Below, piece by piece: positions 7,466-15,390 of a DNA stretch of 64,000 nt. Within the stretch, counting starts at the first letter, position 1. Each line of letters starts with the position of its first letter. The position numbers and the translations under genes are program-made. The notes beneath the pieces are model-generated. The model was given only the letters and a program-made list of their open reading frames with translations. It was not told the origin of the DNA and searched no databases. The DNA is taken from contig NZ_MLYO01000118.1 in NCBI RefSeq assembly GCF_001866665.1, forward strand, positions 1 through 64,000, written 5' to 3'. The DNA is from Streptomyces monashensis. Lineage in GTDB: Bacteria; Actinomycetota; Actinomycetes; Streptomycetales; Streptomycetaceae.

Positions 7466-8329
7466 CTACGCCTTCCGGGGCAGGCCCACCGGGTTGCCCG
7501 GCGGCAGCAGGCCCGAGGCCATGACGGCGTCGGCCAGGGGGTCCAGCAGTGCGGCGAGGCGGGCGCTGCGATCGGGGCCGAGCGCCGTCCAGGGACCCTC
7601 GGCGGCCGTGTCGGTCAGCGCCTCGACCTCCGTGCGCAGCGCCGCCCCGGCCGTGGTGAGCGACCCGTCCGCCGCGAGCAGGCCCCGCTCGCGCAGCCGG
7701 GCCCCGGCCGCCGCCCAGTCGGTCCGTTCCCACTGGCGCGTCTCGCGCAGGAACTCCCCGTCCGACTCCCCGTCCGCGGCCTTGAGCACCATCGCCTCGA
7801 CCGGGCCAAGCCCCTGACTCACCAGCACGGCGACATGCGAGTCGCCACGGTGCTCACGCAGCGTCGTCAGGCCCTGCCACAGCCGCGCGGCCGGGCGCCC
7901 GGGGCGCTCCAGCGTCTGGTTGGCGGCGGCCAGCACCCGGCCCGTGGTGTCCGCCGCCGCGGCGGCCTCCCACGCCAGGTCGGCCGCCTCGGCGAACTCG
8001 GCGGAGCCGACGGTGTCCGCGCCGAACAGGGCGGTCATCGCCGCGTCCAGGGCGTCCAGACGGGTGGTCAGCACCTCGGCCGGGGCCGCGTACCCCCAGG
8101 CGTCCGGCAGGGCCCGGGCCACTCGCGCGGGGTGGAAGACGTAGAAGCAACTCGTCACCACGGACGGGGACACGGCGCCGAGCGGCGCGGCGCGCAGCGC
8201 GAAGTACCCCATCCAGTACCCCCGCAGTCCGAGTGCGTCCGCCGCCCGGCGCACCTCCGGTGCGAAGTACACGAGATCGTGCACCGGCTCGTACCGCTCC
8301 CACAGGGCCCGCGCCATCCCGTCCGCCAC
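7466..8329 (-). CDS. SCO6745 family protein (SalK-like)
   Basis: A 287-residue soluble, mostly helical protein of the actinomycete SCO6745 family, whose biochemical role is not established. The N terminus (ALWERYEPVHDLVYF, then GYWMGYFALRAAPLGAV) is the conserved part. The C-terminal half is predicted to hold a winged-helix-like region (WAAAGARLRERGLLAADG, then LTTAGAALRTEVE), which gives it a MarR-like look. GTG at 8329 is preferred because GGGAGG lies about five bases upstream; ATG at 8317 is an alternative. A perfect palindrome 63 bp upstream suggests regulated, possibly autoregulated, expression. Confidence 0.75.
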   Translation of the reverse strand: MADGMARALWERYEPVHDLVYFAPEVRRAADALGLRGYWMGYFALRAAPLGAVSPSVVTSCFYVFHPARVARALPDAWGYAAPAEVLTTRLDALDAAMTALFGADTVGSAEFAEAADLAWEAAAAADTTGRVLAAANQTLERPGRPAARLWQGLTTLREHRGDSHVAVLVSQGLGPVEAMVLKAADGESDGEFLRETRQWERTDWAAAGARLRERGLLAADGSLTTAGAALRTEVEALTDTAAEGPWTALGPDRSARLAALLDPLADAVMASGLLPPGNPVGLPRKA

Positions 8330-8391
8330 TGAAGCCTCCCGCCGCCTCGGCATGCTGTACCTGTCACATCTGCCTGTGGGCACCAGCCTGC

Positions 8392-8411
8392 GTTATGACG
8401 CTGGTCATAAC
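8392..8411. promoter_or_regulatory. perfect palindrome, putative operator of the SCO6745-type gene
   Basis: GTTATGAC and GTCATAAC, separated by GCTG, form a perfect 8-bp inverted repeat in an otherwise very GC-rich stretch. It lies 63 bp upstream of the minus-strand gene, where a repressor could block its promoter. The remaining gap from 8330 to 8652 shows no convincing gene. Confidence 0.5.
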
Positions 8412-8652
8412 AAGAGGTTCGGGGAAGTTCGAGAGTGCGCGAGCGCCGCGCGGTGGTGGCGCCACGCCGACGTGTTCCCCCGGACGGCCGCTCGAAGAAG
8501 GTGATCACTGGGTCAGACGGGTGGCTCGATGACTCCATTGGGCGGCTCAGATGGTGCGAGTCCGGGCCCTCGCTGACGGTGGTTCATGTCGAGGCCGGGT
8601 CCATTCAGCTGATGAGGTATCCGCTGCCTGGCCGCGACGGAAGGACTTCGCT

Positions 8653-9765
8653 ATGCGTTCTGCCCGCAGGCTTCTGGCCACGGCGGCCGTCACGGCCGCC
8701 CTCGCCTTCGCCACGCCCGGCGCCGCGCTCGCGGTCGCCCACCTGGGCGACGACGGTGGCCGCGACGACTCTTCCTACAGCCGCGACCACGGTCGCGGCG
8801 ACGACCGAGGCCGTGACGGCGGCCACGACAGCGGTCACGGCAATGGCCGCGACAACGGCCGAGGCAACGACAACGGCCGCGACAATGACAATGATCGCGG
8901 AGGCGACCGTGGAAACGGTCGCGGACACGGCGATCTGCGCGGAGGAATTCACACAGGTGGCGGAGCACTCGCCCTGGTGCGCGGCGACGGCCACGGTGGA
9001 GACCGCGACGGAGGCGGTGACGACCACGGCCGGGGCGGTGACGACCACGGCCGGGGTGACGACCGTGGCGGTGACAACGACCGGGGCCGTGGTGACGACC
9101 GGGGTCGTGGCGAGCCGCACGGTGGCGTGCACACCGGTGGTGGTGCGCTGGCCATGGTGACCGGTGACGGCCAGGGCGGGGACCGTGACCGTGGCGGCGA
9201 CGGTGGTGACCGCGGACGTGGCGGCAACGACCGAGGTGGCGACAGCGACCGCGGCCGTGGCGACGACCGTGGCGGCAACGACCGTGGCGGTGACAACGAC
9301 CGGGGCCGTGGTGACGACCGGGGTCGTGGCGAGCCGCACGGTGGCGTGCACACCGGTGGTGGTGCGCTGGCCATGGTGACCGCTGACGACCAGGGCGGGG
9401 ACCGTAGCGGCGGCGACGGTGGCGGTAGCGACCGGAGTGGCAGCGACCGTGGCGGCAGTGAGCGTGGCGGTAGCGACCGTGGCGGCAGTGAGCGTGGCGG
9501 TAGTGACCGAGGTGGCAGTGACCGTGGCGGCAGTGAGCGTGGCGGTAGCGACCGAGGTGGCAGTGACCGAGGTGGCAGTGAGCGTGGGGGTAGCGACCGA
9601 GGTGGCGAGAGCGACCGGGGTCGTGACGAGCCGCACGGTGGCATGCACACCGGTGGTGGTGCGCTCGCCGATTCGGGTGTGACCGCGGGCGGTCTGGCCG
9701 TACTCGCGCTGGGCGCGGGCGCCATGTACGTGGTGCGCCGCCGGAAGGCCGGTCAGGGGTCCTGA
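8653..9765 (+). CDS. secreted, membrane-anchored Gly/Asp/Arg repeat protein with HTGGGALA boxes
   Basis: A 370-residue protein with a Sec signal peptide (about residues 1-27, ending GAALA), a very low-complexity Gly/Asp/Arg/Ser body, a C-terminal hydrophobic helix (about 343-360) and an RRRK tail. The octapeptide HTGGGALA occurs four times, starting at residues 100, 160, 233 and 332. The last copy runs into LADSG just before the helix, a layout like a cell-wall sorting signal (compare LAxTG of class E sortases) but with Ser in place of Thr. Between boxes lie RGGDNDRGRGDDRGRG-type repeats and, at about 258-319, SDRGG/SERGG repeats. The next gene is a class F sortase. I chose the ATG at 8653 because the signal peptide starts there. 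Function unknown; a surface or wall-anchored polyelectrolyte is my inference. Confidence 0.8.
   Translation: MRSARRLLATAAVTAALAFATPGAALAVAHLGDDGGRDDSSYSRDHGRGDDRGRDGGHDSGHGNGRDNGRGNDNGRDNDNDRGGDRGNGRGHGDLRGGIHTGGGALALVRGDGHGGDRDGGGDDHGRGGDDHGRGDDRGGDNDRGRGDDRGRGEPHGGVHTGGGALAMVTGDGQGGDRDRGGDGGDRGRGGNDRGGDSDRGRGDDRGGNDRGGDNDRGRGDDRGRGEPHGGVHTGGGALAMVTADDQGGDRSGGDGGGSDRSGSDRGGSERGGSDRGGSERGGSDRGGSDRGGSERGGSDRGGSDRGGSERGGSDRGGESDRGRDEPHGGMHTGGGALADSGVTAGGLAVLALGAGAMYVVRRRKAGQGS
9059..9382 (+). repeat. 105-bp exact direct repeat inside the HTGGGALA gene
   Basis: Bases 9059-9163 are repeated exactly at 9278-9382, an offset of 219 bp, which is in frame (73 codons). Each copy encodes an Asp/Arg/Gly run followed by an HTGGGALA box. 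Exact identity over 105 bp suggests recent duplication or gene conversion within the gene. Confidence 0.9.
9425..9605 (+). repeat. tandem short repeats encoding SDRGG/SERGG
   Basis: About a dozen near-identical 15-bp units of the type GGYAGTGACCGTGGC lie head to tail and encode alternating Ser-Asp-Arg-Gly-Gly and Ser-Glu-Arg-Gly-Gly. Unit length is a multiple of three, so changes in copy number keep the frame. This is a candidate length-polymorphic tract. Confidence 0.85.
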
Positions 9766-9930
9766 TCCGGCGGCTCGTTTCCTGAGGCAGCGGCCGCCGC
9801 CGACGTGCCCCTCGCGTCGGCGGCCCGCCGCCCGGGGACGTCCCGCGCGTCCCCCCACGAGCGCCGGGCCTCGGCACCGGCGCCCTTGTTCTGATCCCTG
9901 TGCTGCCGTATCCGAGCGAGGTGGTGTCCG

Positions 9931-10701
9931 ATGGCAGCAAATACCTCCCCCCCGTCACCTGCGGACGGGCGGAGTTCCGGTCGCGGTGGACGGCTGACGC
10001 TGTGGTTGGTGGCGATCGTCGTCCTGTTCACCAGTGTGTTCGGCGGCCACCACAAGACCGGTGACTCCTCGCAGACTTCCCGGGCCTCCGGTGCGGGCGC
10101 CTCCTCGACCACCGACCGGGGTGGCTACTCGACCACCGACCGCGGTTCGTCCTCGACCAGCGATCGCGGTGCCTCCCCGGCCACCGGCCAGGACACCCCC
10201 GCGACCGGCGAGCCGCAGCGGTCCCGTGCACAGCAGACCGGTCCGTCACTGCCCCGGTCCGCACCGACCCGCCTGATCATCCCGAAGATCGACGTGGACG
10301 CCCCCTTCACCACCCTGTCCCTCGGCGGTGACGGCAAGCTCCAGCCGCCGCCGGCCGGCGACACCAATCTGGTCGGTTGGTACTCCAAGGGCGTCGCGCC
10401 CGGCGAGCAGGGTGCCGCGATCATCGCCGGGCACCTCGACACCACGACCTCCCCTGCCGTCTTCGCCAATCTCGACGATCTGGCGCCCGGTGACGAGTTC
10501 ACCGTGGAGCGTGCCGACGGACAGGACGCGGACTTCGTCGTGGACGACGCCAAGACCTTCGCCAAGGACGAGTTCCCCAGCAAGCGCGTGTACGGCGACG
10601 TGCCGCGCGCCGAGGTCCGGCTCATCACCTGCACCGGTCCGTACGACCACGCGGCGAAGGACTACACCGACAACCTGGTGGTCTTCGCCCACCTGGTGTG
10701 A
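9931..10701 (+). CDS. class F sortase
   Basis: A 256-residue sortase: short cytoplasmic N terminus, one membrane helix (about residues 22-38), a Ser/Thr/Asp/Arg/Gly stalk (about 45-100), then the catalytic beta-barrel. The catalytic His168 lies in IIAGHLDT and Cys234 in LITCTGPYD. No Arg follows the Cys; the nearest basic residue is Lys at Cys+9, where class E enzymes have Arg. Sortases cut a sorting signal and attach the protein to the wall. The gene follows the HTGGGALA protein by 165 bp on the same strand, which makes that protein the obvious candidate substrate. The stalk repeats (TTDRGGYSTTDRGSSS) resemble the neighbour's SDRGG units. Confidence 0.88.
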   Translation: MAANTSPPSPADGRSSGRGGRLTLWLVAIVVLFTSVFGGHHKTGDSSQTSRASGAGASSTTDRGGYSTTDRGSSSTSDRGASPATGQDTPATGEPQRSRAQQTGPSLPRSAPTRLIIPKIDVDAPFTTLSLGGDGKLQPPPAGDTNLVGWYSKGVAPGEQGAAIIAGHLDTTTSPAVFANLDDLAPGDEFTVERADGQDADFVVDDAKTFAKDEFPSKRVYGDVPRAEVRLITCTGPYDHAAKDYTDNLVVFAHLV

Positions 10702-10746
10702 CAGGTCCGCCACTTGGCAGCCCGTACAAGGGCGGCCCGTACGGCC

Positions 10747-10773
10747 GGACGGCGCGGTCAGACGGCGCCGTCC
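10747..10773. terminator. hairpin between convergent sortase and hydrolase genes
   Basis: A 9-bp perfect inverted repeat (GGACGGCGC and its complement, 10747-10755 and 10765-10773). It lies between the convergent genes and overlaps the last codons of the hydrolase. Probable bidirectional terminator without a T-tract, as is usual in Streptomyces. Confidence 0.45.
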
Positions 10774-11924
10774 CCGAAGGGCCCGCCCGCGGTGAACGCC
10801 CGCGCGGCGAAGCGCTCGCCGATCCGGCGGTGCGCGGCGGCGTCCGGGTGCAGGTCGTCGGGCAGCGGCAGTTCGCCGAAGTCGGCCTCGCCGTACAGGT
10901 CACGGCCGTCCAGGTAGTGCAGGTTCCGGTCCTCGGCGGCGCGCTCGCGCACGATCCGGTCCAGCTCCGCGCGGATGACGTTCAGCGTGAGCTTTCCGCT
11001 CGCCGTCTCCGCCGGGTCCCCGACGGCCCGGAACCGCAGCCGGCCCTCGCTCATGGCGGAGAAGTCCGGGGCGCTGGGACCCGGCGTGTCCTCGTGTATC
11101 GGGCACAGGATGGGCGAGACGACGAGCAGCGGTGTGTCGGGGTGGCCCTCGCGGACGGTGTCGAGGAAGCCGTGCACGGCCGGGCCGAACGCGCGCAGCC
11201 GCATCAGGTCGGCGTTCACCACGTTGATGCCGAGCTTGACGCTGATCAGGTCGGCGGGGGTGTCGCGCAGCGTGCGCGCGGTGAACGGGTCGAGCAGGGC
11301 GCTGCCGCCCAGCCCCAGGTTGATCAGCTCGACCCCGCCCAGGGCCGCGGCGAGCGCCGGCCAGGTGGTCGTGGGGCTCGCGGCGTCGGAGCCGTGGCTG
11401 ATCGAACTGCCGTGGTGCAGCCACACCGCGCGGCCCCGGTCCGGCACCGGCTCGACGGGGGCGTCGGCCCGCAGCGCGACGAGCTCGGTCGTCTCGTTGT
11501 GCGGCAGCCAGATCTCCACGTCCTTGACCGTGCCGGGCAGGCCCGCGAAGCGGACGGTGCCGACCGGGCCCGGCCGGAGCTCGACGCCGCCGGTCGTCAT
11601 GTCGATCGTGAGTGTGTTGCCGCCCTCGACCCGGCCGCTGCCGGCGAGCCGTCCGTCGACGAGCAGGTCGTACACGCCGTCCGGGCGCGGCGGCGCGCCG
11701 ACGTAGACCCGCTTGGTCGCCAGGGTGTCCAGCTCGACGACGGTCGCGCGGGTGCGCAGGGCCAGCCGTACGCCGGAGGGCTGGGACTCCACCATGGCGA
11801 GCTGCGGGTCGGCGCACTGCGCGCGGGCGCGGGCGGGCAGCCGGTGCGGCAGGACTCCGTGCGCGGTGCGTTCCACGTCCAGCGCGCCGCGCAGGAGTTC
11901 GGGGTGCAGCGGGATGGAGTGCAT
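10758..11924 (-). CDS. SGNH/GDSL-type esterase or lipase
   Basis: A 388-residue two-domain hydrolase without a signal peptide. Residues ~1-165 look like a beta-sandwich. The SGNH domain follows: block I Ser in HHGSSISHGSDA (about 170-181), Gly block in NLGLGGSALLD, Asn block in KLGINVVN, and Asp/His in PDDLHPDAAAH near residue 360. This arrangement fits carbohydrate or small-ester hydrolases of the SGNH superfamily. It starts 35 bp after a TetR gene on the same strand, so that regulator probably controls it. Substrate unknown. Confidence 0.85.
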   Translation of the reverse strand: MHSIPLHPELLRGALDVERTAHGVLPHRLPARARAQCADPQLAMVESQPSGVRLALRTRATVVELDTLATKRVYVGAPPRPDGVYDLLVDGRLAGSGRVEGGNTLTIDMTTGGVELRPGPVGTVRFAGLPGTVKDVEIWLPHNETTELVALRADAPVEPVPDRGRAVWLHHGSSISHGSDAASPTTTWPALAAALGGVELINLGLGGSALLDPFTARTLRDTPADLISVKLGINVVNADLMRLRAFGPAVHGFLDTVREGHPDTPLLVVSPILCPIHEDTPGPSAPDFSAMSEGRLRFRAVGDPAETASGKLTLNVIRAELDRIVRERAAEDRNLHYLDGRDLYGEADFGELPLPDDLHPDAAAHRRIGERFAARAFTAGGPFGDGAV

Positions 11925-11959
11925 GTGTCGGCCTGCGTTTCGGGGAGTAGCCGGGAAGG

Positions 11960-12529
11960 TCAGGGAGTGGGCCAGTTGCGCAGCAGGGCGTCGAGGGCGT
12001 CCAGGACGCGCGTCCAGGACTCCTGGGAGTCGGGGGTGCTGTGGCTGAATCCGCCGGCCAGCTCCAGGCTGACGTAGCCGTGGAAGACGCTGCCGAGGAG
12101 GCGCACCGCATGCGTCTGGTCGGGTTCGGTCAGGTCGTAGCCGCGCAGGATCGCCCGGGTCATCTGGGCGTGCCGGCCGCCCGCGCTCGCCGCCGCTGCT
12201 TCGGCGTCGAGCGGATGGCGGGTCGCGGCGTAGCGGCCGGGGTGCGCGCGGGCGTAGTCGCGGTACACGTCGGCGAACGCGGTCAGGGCGTCCTTGCCGG
12301 CCCGGCCGGCGAGCGCCTCGGCGGCGCGGTCGGCCAGTTCCTCCAGGGCGAGCAGGGCGATCCGGGTCTTGAGGTCCTGGGAGCTCTTCAGGTGCGAGTA
12401 CAGGCTCGCGACCTTGACGTCGAACCGCCGGGCCAGCGCGGACACGGTCACCTGTTCAAAACCGACCTCGTCGGCCAGCTCGGCCCCCGCACGGACCAGG
12501 CGCTCGGTGCTCAGACCTGCGCGAACCAT
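11960..12529 (-). CDS. TetR/AcrR family regulator
   Basis: A 189-residue repressor-type protein. The N-terminal HTH spans about residues 10-55 (LADEVGFEQVTVSALARRFD, then VKVASLYSHLKS), and the ligand-binding domain has the WHG-type C-terminal pattern (GYVSLELAGGF). It is first in an operon with the SGNH hydrolase and divergent from proS. A perfect palindrome 37 bp upstream of its ATG is the likely autoregulatory operator. Ligand unknown. Confidence 0.9.
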   Translation of the reverse strand: MVRAGLSTERLVRAGAELADEVGFEQVTVSALARRFDVKVASLYSHLKSSQDLKTRIALLALEELADRAAEALAGRAGKDALTAFADVYRDYARAHPGRYAATRHPLDAEAAAASAGGRHAQMTRAILRGYDLTEPDQTHAVRLLGSVFHGYVSLELAGGFSHSTPDSQESWTRVLDALDALLRNWPTP

Positions 12530-12565
12530 GAGCCTTCCCCTCTCTGCCGTAATCGATTATGCACA

Positions 12566-12584
12566 TGCCTAAAACATTTAGGCA
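12566..12584. promoter_or_regulatory. TetR operator within the tetR promoter
   Basis: TGCCTAAA and TTTAGGCA flank ACA as a perfect 19-bp dyad. On the minus strand a -35-like TTGCCT overlaps the dyad and lies 18 bp from a -10-like CATAAT, so a bound dimer would block the promoter of the tetR-hydrolase operon. The plus-strand proS gene begins 115 bp away. Confidence 0.65.
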
Positions 12585-12699
12585 AATCATGGTGTGCTGT
12601 AGGCCGGTCGGGGTAAAAAAATGACAGCGCGCCCCGACCCGGTCAAGGGGGCGGGAAATGGTTCGCGCGGCGCCGACCGGCCGTCCTAGCCTGCCCGGC

Positions 12700-14112
12700 A
12701 TGGCAAAAGCACCCGTTCTCACGCCCCGGGCGGACGACTTCCCGCGCTGGTACCAGGACCTGATCACCAAGGCGGAGCTGGCCGACAACGGCCCGGTGCG
12801 CGGCACCATGGTCATCCGACCGTACGGGTACGGCCTGTGGGAGCGGATGCAGCAGGACATGGACGCCCGGATCAAGGCGACCGGCACCCGGAACGCCTAC
12901 TTCCCGCTGCTGATCCCGGAGTCGTATCTGACACGGGAGGCCGAGCACGTCGAGGGTTTCGCGCCCGAGCTGGCGGTCGTCACCCATGCGGGCGGCAAGG
13001 AGCTGGAGGAGCCCGTCGTGGTCCGCCCCACCTCCGAGACGATCGTCAACGAGTACTTCGCCAAGTGGGTGCAGAGCTACCGCGATCTGCCCCTGCTCAT
13101 CAACCAGTGGGCGAACGCGGTGCGTTGGGAGCTGCGTCCGCGGCTGTTCCTGCGGACGACGGAGTTCCTGTGGCAGGAGGGCCACACCGCCCACGCGACG
13201 TACGAGGAGGCCCGGGACTTCGCGGCGCGCGTCCAGAGCGAGGTCTACGGCGACTTCCTGCGCGACGTCCTCGCCATGGACTTCGTCCCCGGACGCAAGA
13301 CGGCCCGGGAGCGGTTCGCCGGCGCGGTCAACACGCTCACGCTGGAGAGCATGATGGGCGACGGCAAGGCGCTCCAGATGGTCACCAGCCATGAGCTGGG
13401 CCAGAACTTCGCCAAGGCCTTCCACACGCGCTATGTGACGAAGGACGGGCGGCAGGAGCACGTCTGGCAGACCTCCTGGGGCTCCACGACCCGCATGATC
13501 GGCGCGCTGGTGATGACCCACGGCGACGACGACGGGCTGCGCGTCCCGCCCCGGCTGGCCCCGGTCCAGGCGGTGGTCCTGGCGGTGAAGGGCGACGAGG
13601 AGGTGCTGTCCGCCGTCCGCGCGCTCGGCGAGCGGCTGACGGAGGCGGGCGTACGCGTCCACGTGGACGACCGCACGGACGTGCCGTTCGGCCGGCGCGC
13701 GGTCGACTGGGAGCTGAAGGGCGTCCCCGTACGGATCGAGGTGGGCCCGCGCGACCTGGAGAACGGCACCGCGATGCTGGTCCGTCGCATCCCGGGTACC
13801 AAGGAGCCGGTGGCCACCGCGGCGCTGCCCGCGCTGCTGCCCGGGGCGCTGGCGGACGACCAGGCGCTGCTGCTCGCGCAGTCCCGCCGGCGCCGCGTGG
13901 ACCGCACGGTCGAGGTGACCGGTGTGGCGGAGGCCGTCGAGGCCGCGCGGACCGGCTGGGCCCGCATCCCCTGGGCCACGCTCGGCCCCGACGGCGAGGC
14001 CCGGCTGGCCGAGCAGGGCGTGTCGGTACGGTGCCTGGTCGCGGCGGACGGTTCGGTGCCGGCGGGCGAGGACGAGCCGGGGACCGTCGCGGTGGTGGGC
14101 CGGGCGTACTGA
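12700..14112 (+). CDS. proS: prolyl-tRNA synthetase, eukaryote/archaeal type (ProS type 3)
   Basis: A 470-residue class II synthetase charging tRNA-Pro. Class II motifs are visible: motif 2 in RWELRPRLFLRTTEFLWQEG (about residues 146-165) and motif 3 in TSWGSTTRMIGALVMTHGDD. An anticodon-binding domain and the type-specific C-terminal zinc-like domain follow. There is no inserted bacterial editing domain, and the length fits the short type. The ATG at 12700 begins MAKAPVLTPRADDF, the usual start. Streptomyces commonly carry a longer bacterial-type ProS elsewhere; this second form may resist inhibitors or serve a specialised role (inference). Confidence 0.93.
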   Translation: MAKAPVLTPRADDFPRWYQDLITKAELADNGPVRGTMVIRPYGYGLWERMQQDMDARIKATGTRNAYFPLLIPESYLTREAEHVEGFAPELAVVTHAGGKELEEPVVVRPTSETIVNEYFAKWVQSYRDLPLLINQWANAVRWELRPRLFLRTTEFLWQEGHTAHATYEEARDFAARVQSEVYGDFLRDVLAMDFVPGRKTARERFAGAVNTLTLESMMGDGKALQMVTSHELGQNFAKAFHTRYVTKDGRQEHVWQTSWGSTTRMIGALVMTHGDDDGLRVPPRLAPVQAVVLAVKGDEEVLSAVRALGERLTEAGVRVHVDDRTDVPFGRRAVDWELKGVPVRIEVGPRDLENGTAMLVRRIPGTKEPVATAALPALLPGALADDQALLLAQSRRRRVDRTVEVTGVAEAVEAARTGWARIPWATLGPDGEARLAEQGVSVRCLVAADGSVPAGEDEPGTVAVVGRAY

Positions 14113-14288
14113 GGCGGCGGGGCGGCTGACGACCGCTCCGTCCCCTTTTCTCTCTCCTTTCTCTCTCCCTCGCACGCGCCGTCGCACGACGTCGGCTGAC
14201 CTGCGGCTTGTGCCTGGCAGGGCACAATGGAACGCTTCGTCCGCCCGGTGTGAGCCGGGGCGGTGCGGCCGATACGAGGAGGGGCGCG

Positions 14289-15242
14289 ATGGAGCTGGAG
14301 CTGCGGCATCTGCGGGTGCTGTGCGCGATCGCCGACGCGGGCAGTGTGGGGCGCGCGGCGGCACAGCTCGGCTACTCGCAGCCCGCCGTGAGCACCCAGC
14401 TGCGCCGCATCGAGCGCCACTTCGGCGAGCCGCTCTTCGACCGCGGCACGAGCGGCGCGCGCCCGACCTCCTACGGTGCCGAGGTGGTCGCCCAGGCCCG
14501 TGACGTGCTGGCCCGCGCCGACGCGATCGGCCACCGGCCGACCCCCGCGCGGCCCCGCCGTACCCTGCGCGTGGCCGCGACCAACTCGCCCATGCTGTCG
14601 GGTACGGTCTCCCGAGTCCGCACCCGGCTGCCCGGGCTGTCCCTCGCGGTGAACAGCGTCTACGCCTCCTCACGGATCGTGGAACTGCTGGAGGAGGGTG
14701 CGGTGGACGCCGCGATAGCCGCCGACTACCCGGGCATGGAACTGCGCCACTCGGACGCCGTGCGGCACCGCGGCATCGTCACCGAGCCGACGTTCGTCGC
14801 CCTGCCCGCCCGGCACCGGCTGCGCCAGAGCGCCCAGGTGCAGCTCGCGGACCTGGCCGAGGACGCGTGGTTCGTGACCCCGGACGACGGCGCCGGCTGG
14901 CCCGGGGTGTTCTACGACGCGTGCGCGGCGGCCGGTTTCACCCCGGTCACCGTGCACGAGTTCCTCGGCGACCAGAGCCAGCTCCAGAGCATGATCGCCG
15001 ACGGACTCGGGGTGTCCCTGGTGCAGCCGACGCTGCGGCCGGGCCCGCACGTCGTGGTCAAGCCGCTCGTCGGCTCCCCCCTGTGGTGCCGCTACGTGCT
15101 CGCCTGGCGGCCGGACAGCGTCACCGACGAGGTCCTGGAGGCGCTGGCCCAGTCCGCCACGGCCGCGTACCGCGACCTCGTCGCCCAGGCGCCGCATCTG
15201 CGGGCCTGGGCCTCCCGCACCTGGAGCGTCACCGGGGCGTAG
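14289..15242 (+). CDS. LysR family transcriptional regulator
   Basis: A 317-residue regulator: winged HTH at residues ~1-62 (LRHLRVLCAIADAGSVGRAA, then AQLGYSQPAVSTQLRRIERH) and a periplasmic-binding-like effector domain at ~95-290. Start at 14289 because the protein aligns to the HTH there and GAGGAGGGG precedes it. It stands alone 176 bp after proS; no divergent partner suggests its target. Effector unknown. Confidence 0.88.
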   Translation: MELELRHLRVLCAIADAGSVGRAAAQLGYSQPAVSTQLRRIERHFGEPLFDRGTSGARPTSYGAEVVAQARDVLARADAIGHRPTPARPRRTLRVAATNSPMLSGTVSRVRTRLPGLSLAVNSVYASSRIVELLEEGAVDAAIAADYPGMELRHSDAVRHRGIVTEPTFVALPARHRLRQSAQVQLADLAEDAWFVTPDDGAGWPGVFYDACAAAGFTPVTVHEFLGDQSQLQSMIADGLGVSLVQPTLRPGPHVVVKPLVGSPLWCRYVLAWRPDSVTDEVLEALAQSATAAYRDLVAQAPHLRAWASRTWSVTGA

Positions 15243-15390
15243 CGGCACGTCAAGAGCGTCTCGCGGTGTTATGAGGCGGCCGGTGCCATGTGCTATGTCA
15301 CACGGCATTGTCGCCTCGTCGCCCCGCTGACACAGTGCCTCACACGCCTCAACCCCCCACCGAGGCGCACCACTTCGTGGAGGAACCTCG

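Noticed and set aside
9425..9605. possible CRISPR array
   Set aside because: Repeats are 15 bp, contiguous and in frame, with no unique spacers and no cas genes.
8605..9858. 417-codon minus-strand frame rich in Ala/Thr/Val opposite the HTGGGALA gene
   Set aside because: Low-complexity repeats keep all frames open; the plus frame has a signal peptide, membrane helix and sortase neighbour, the minus frame has none.
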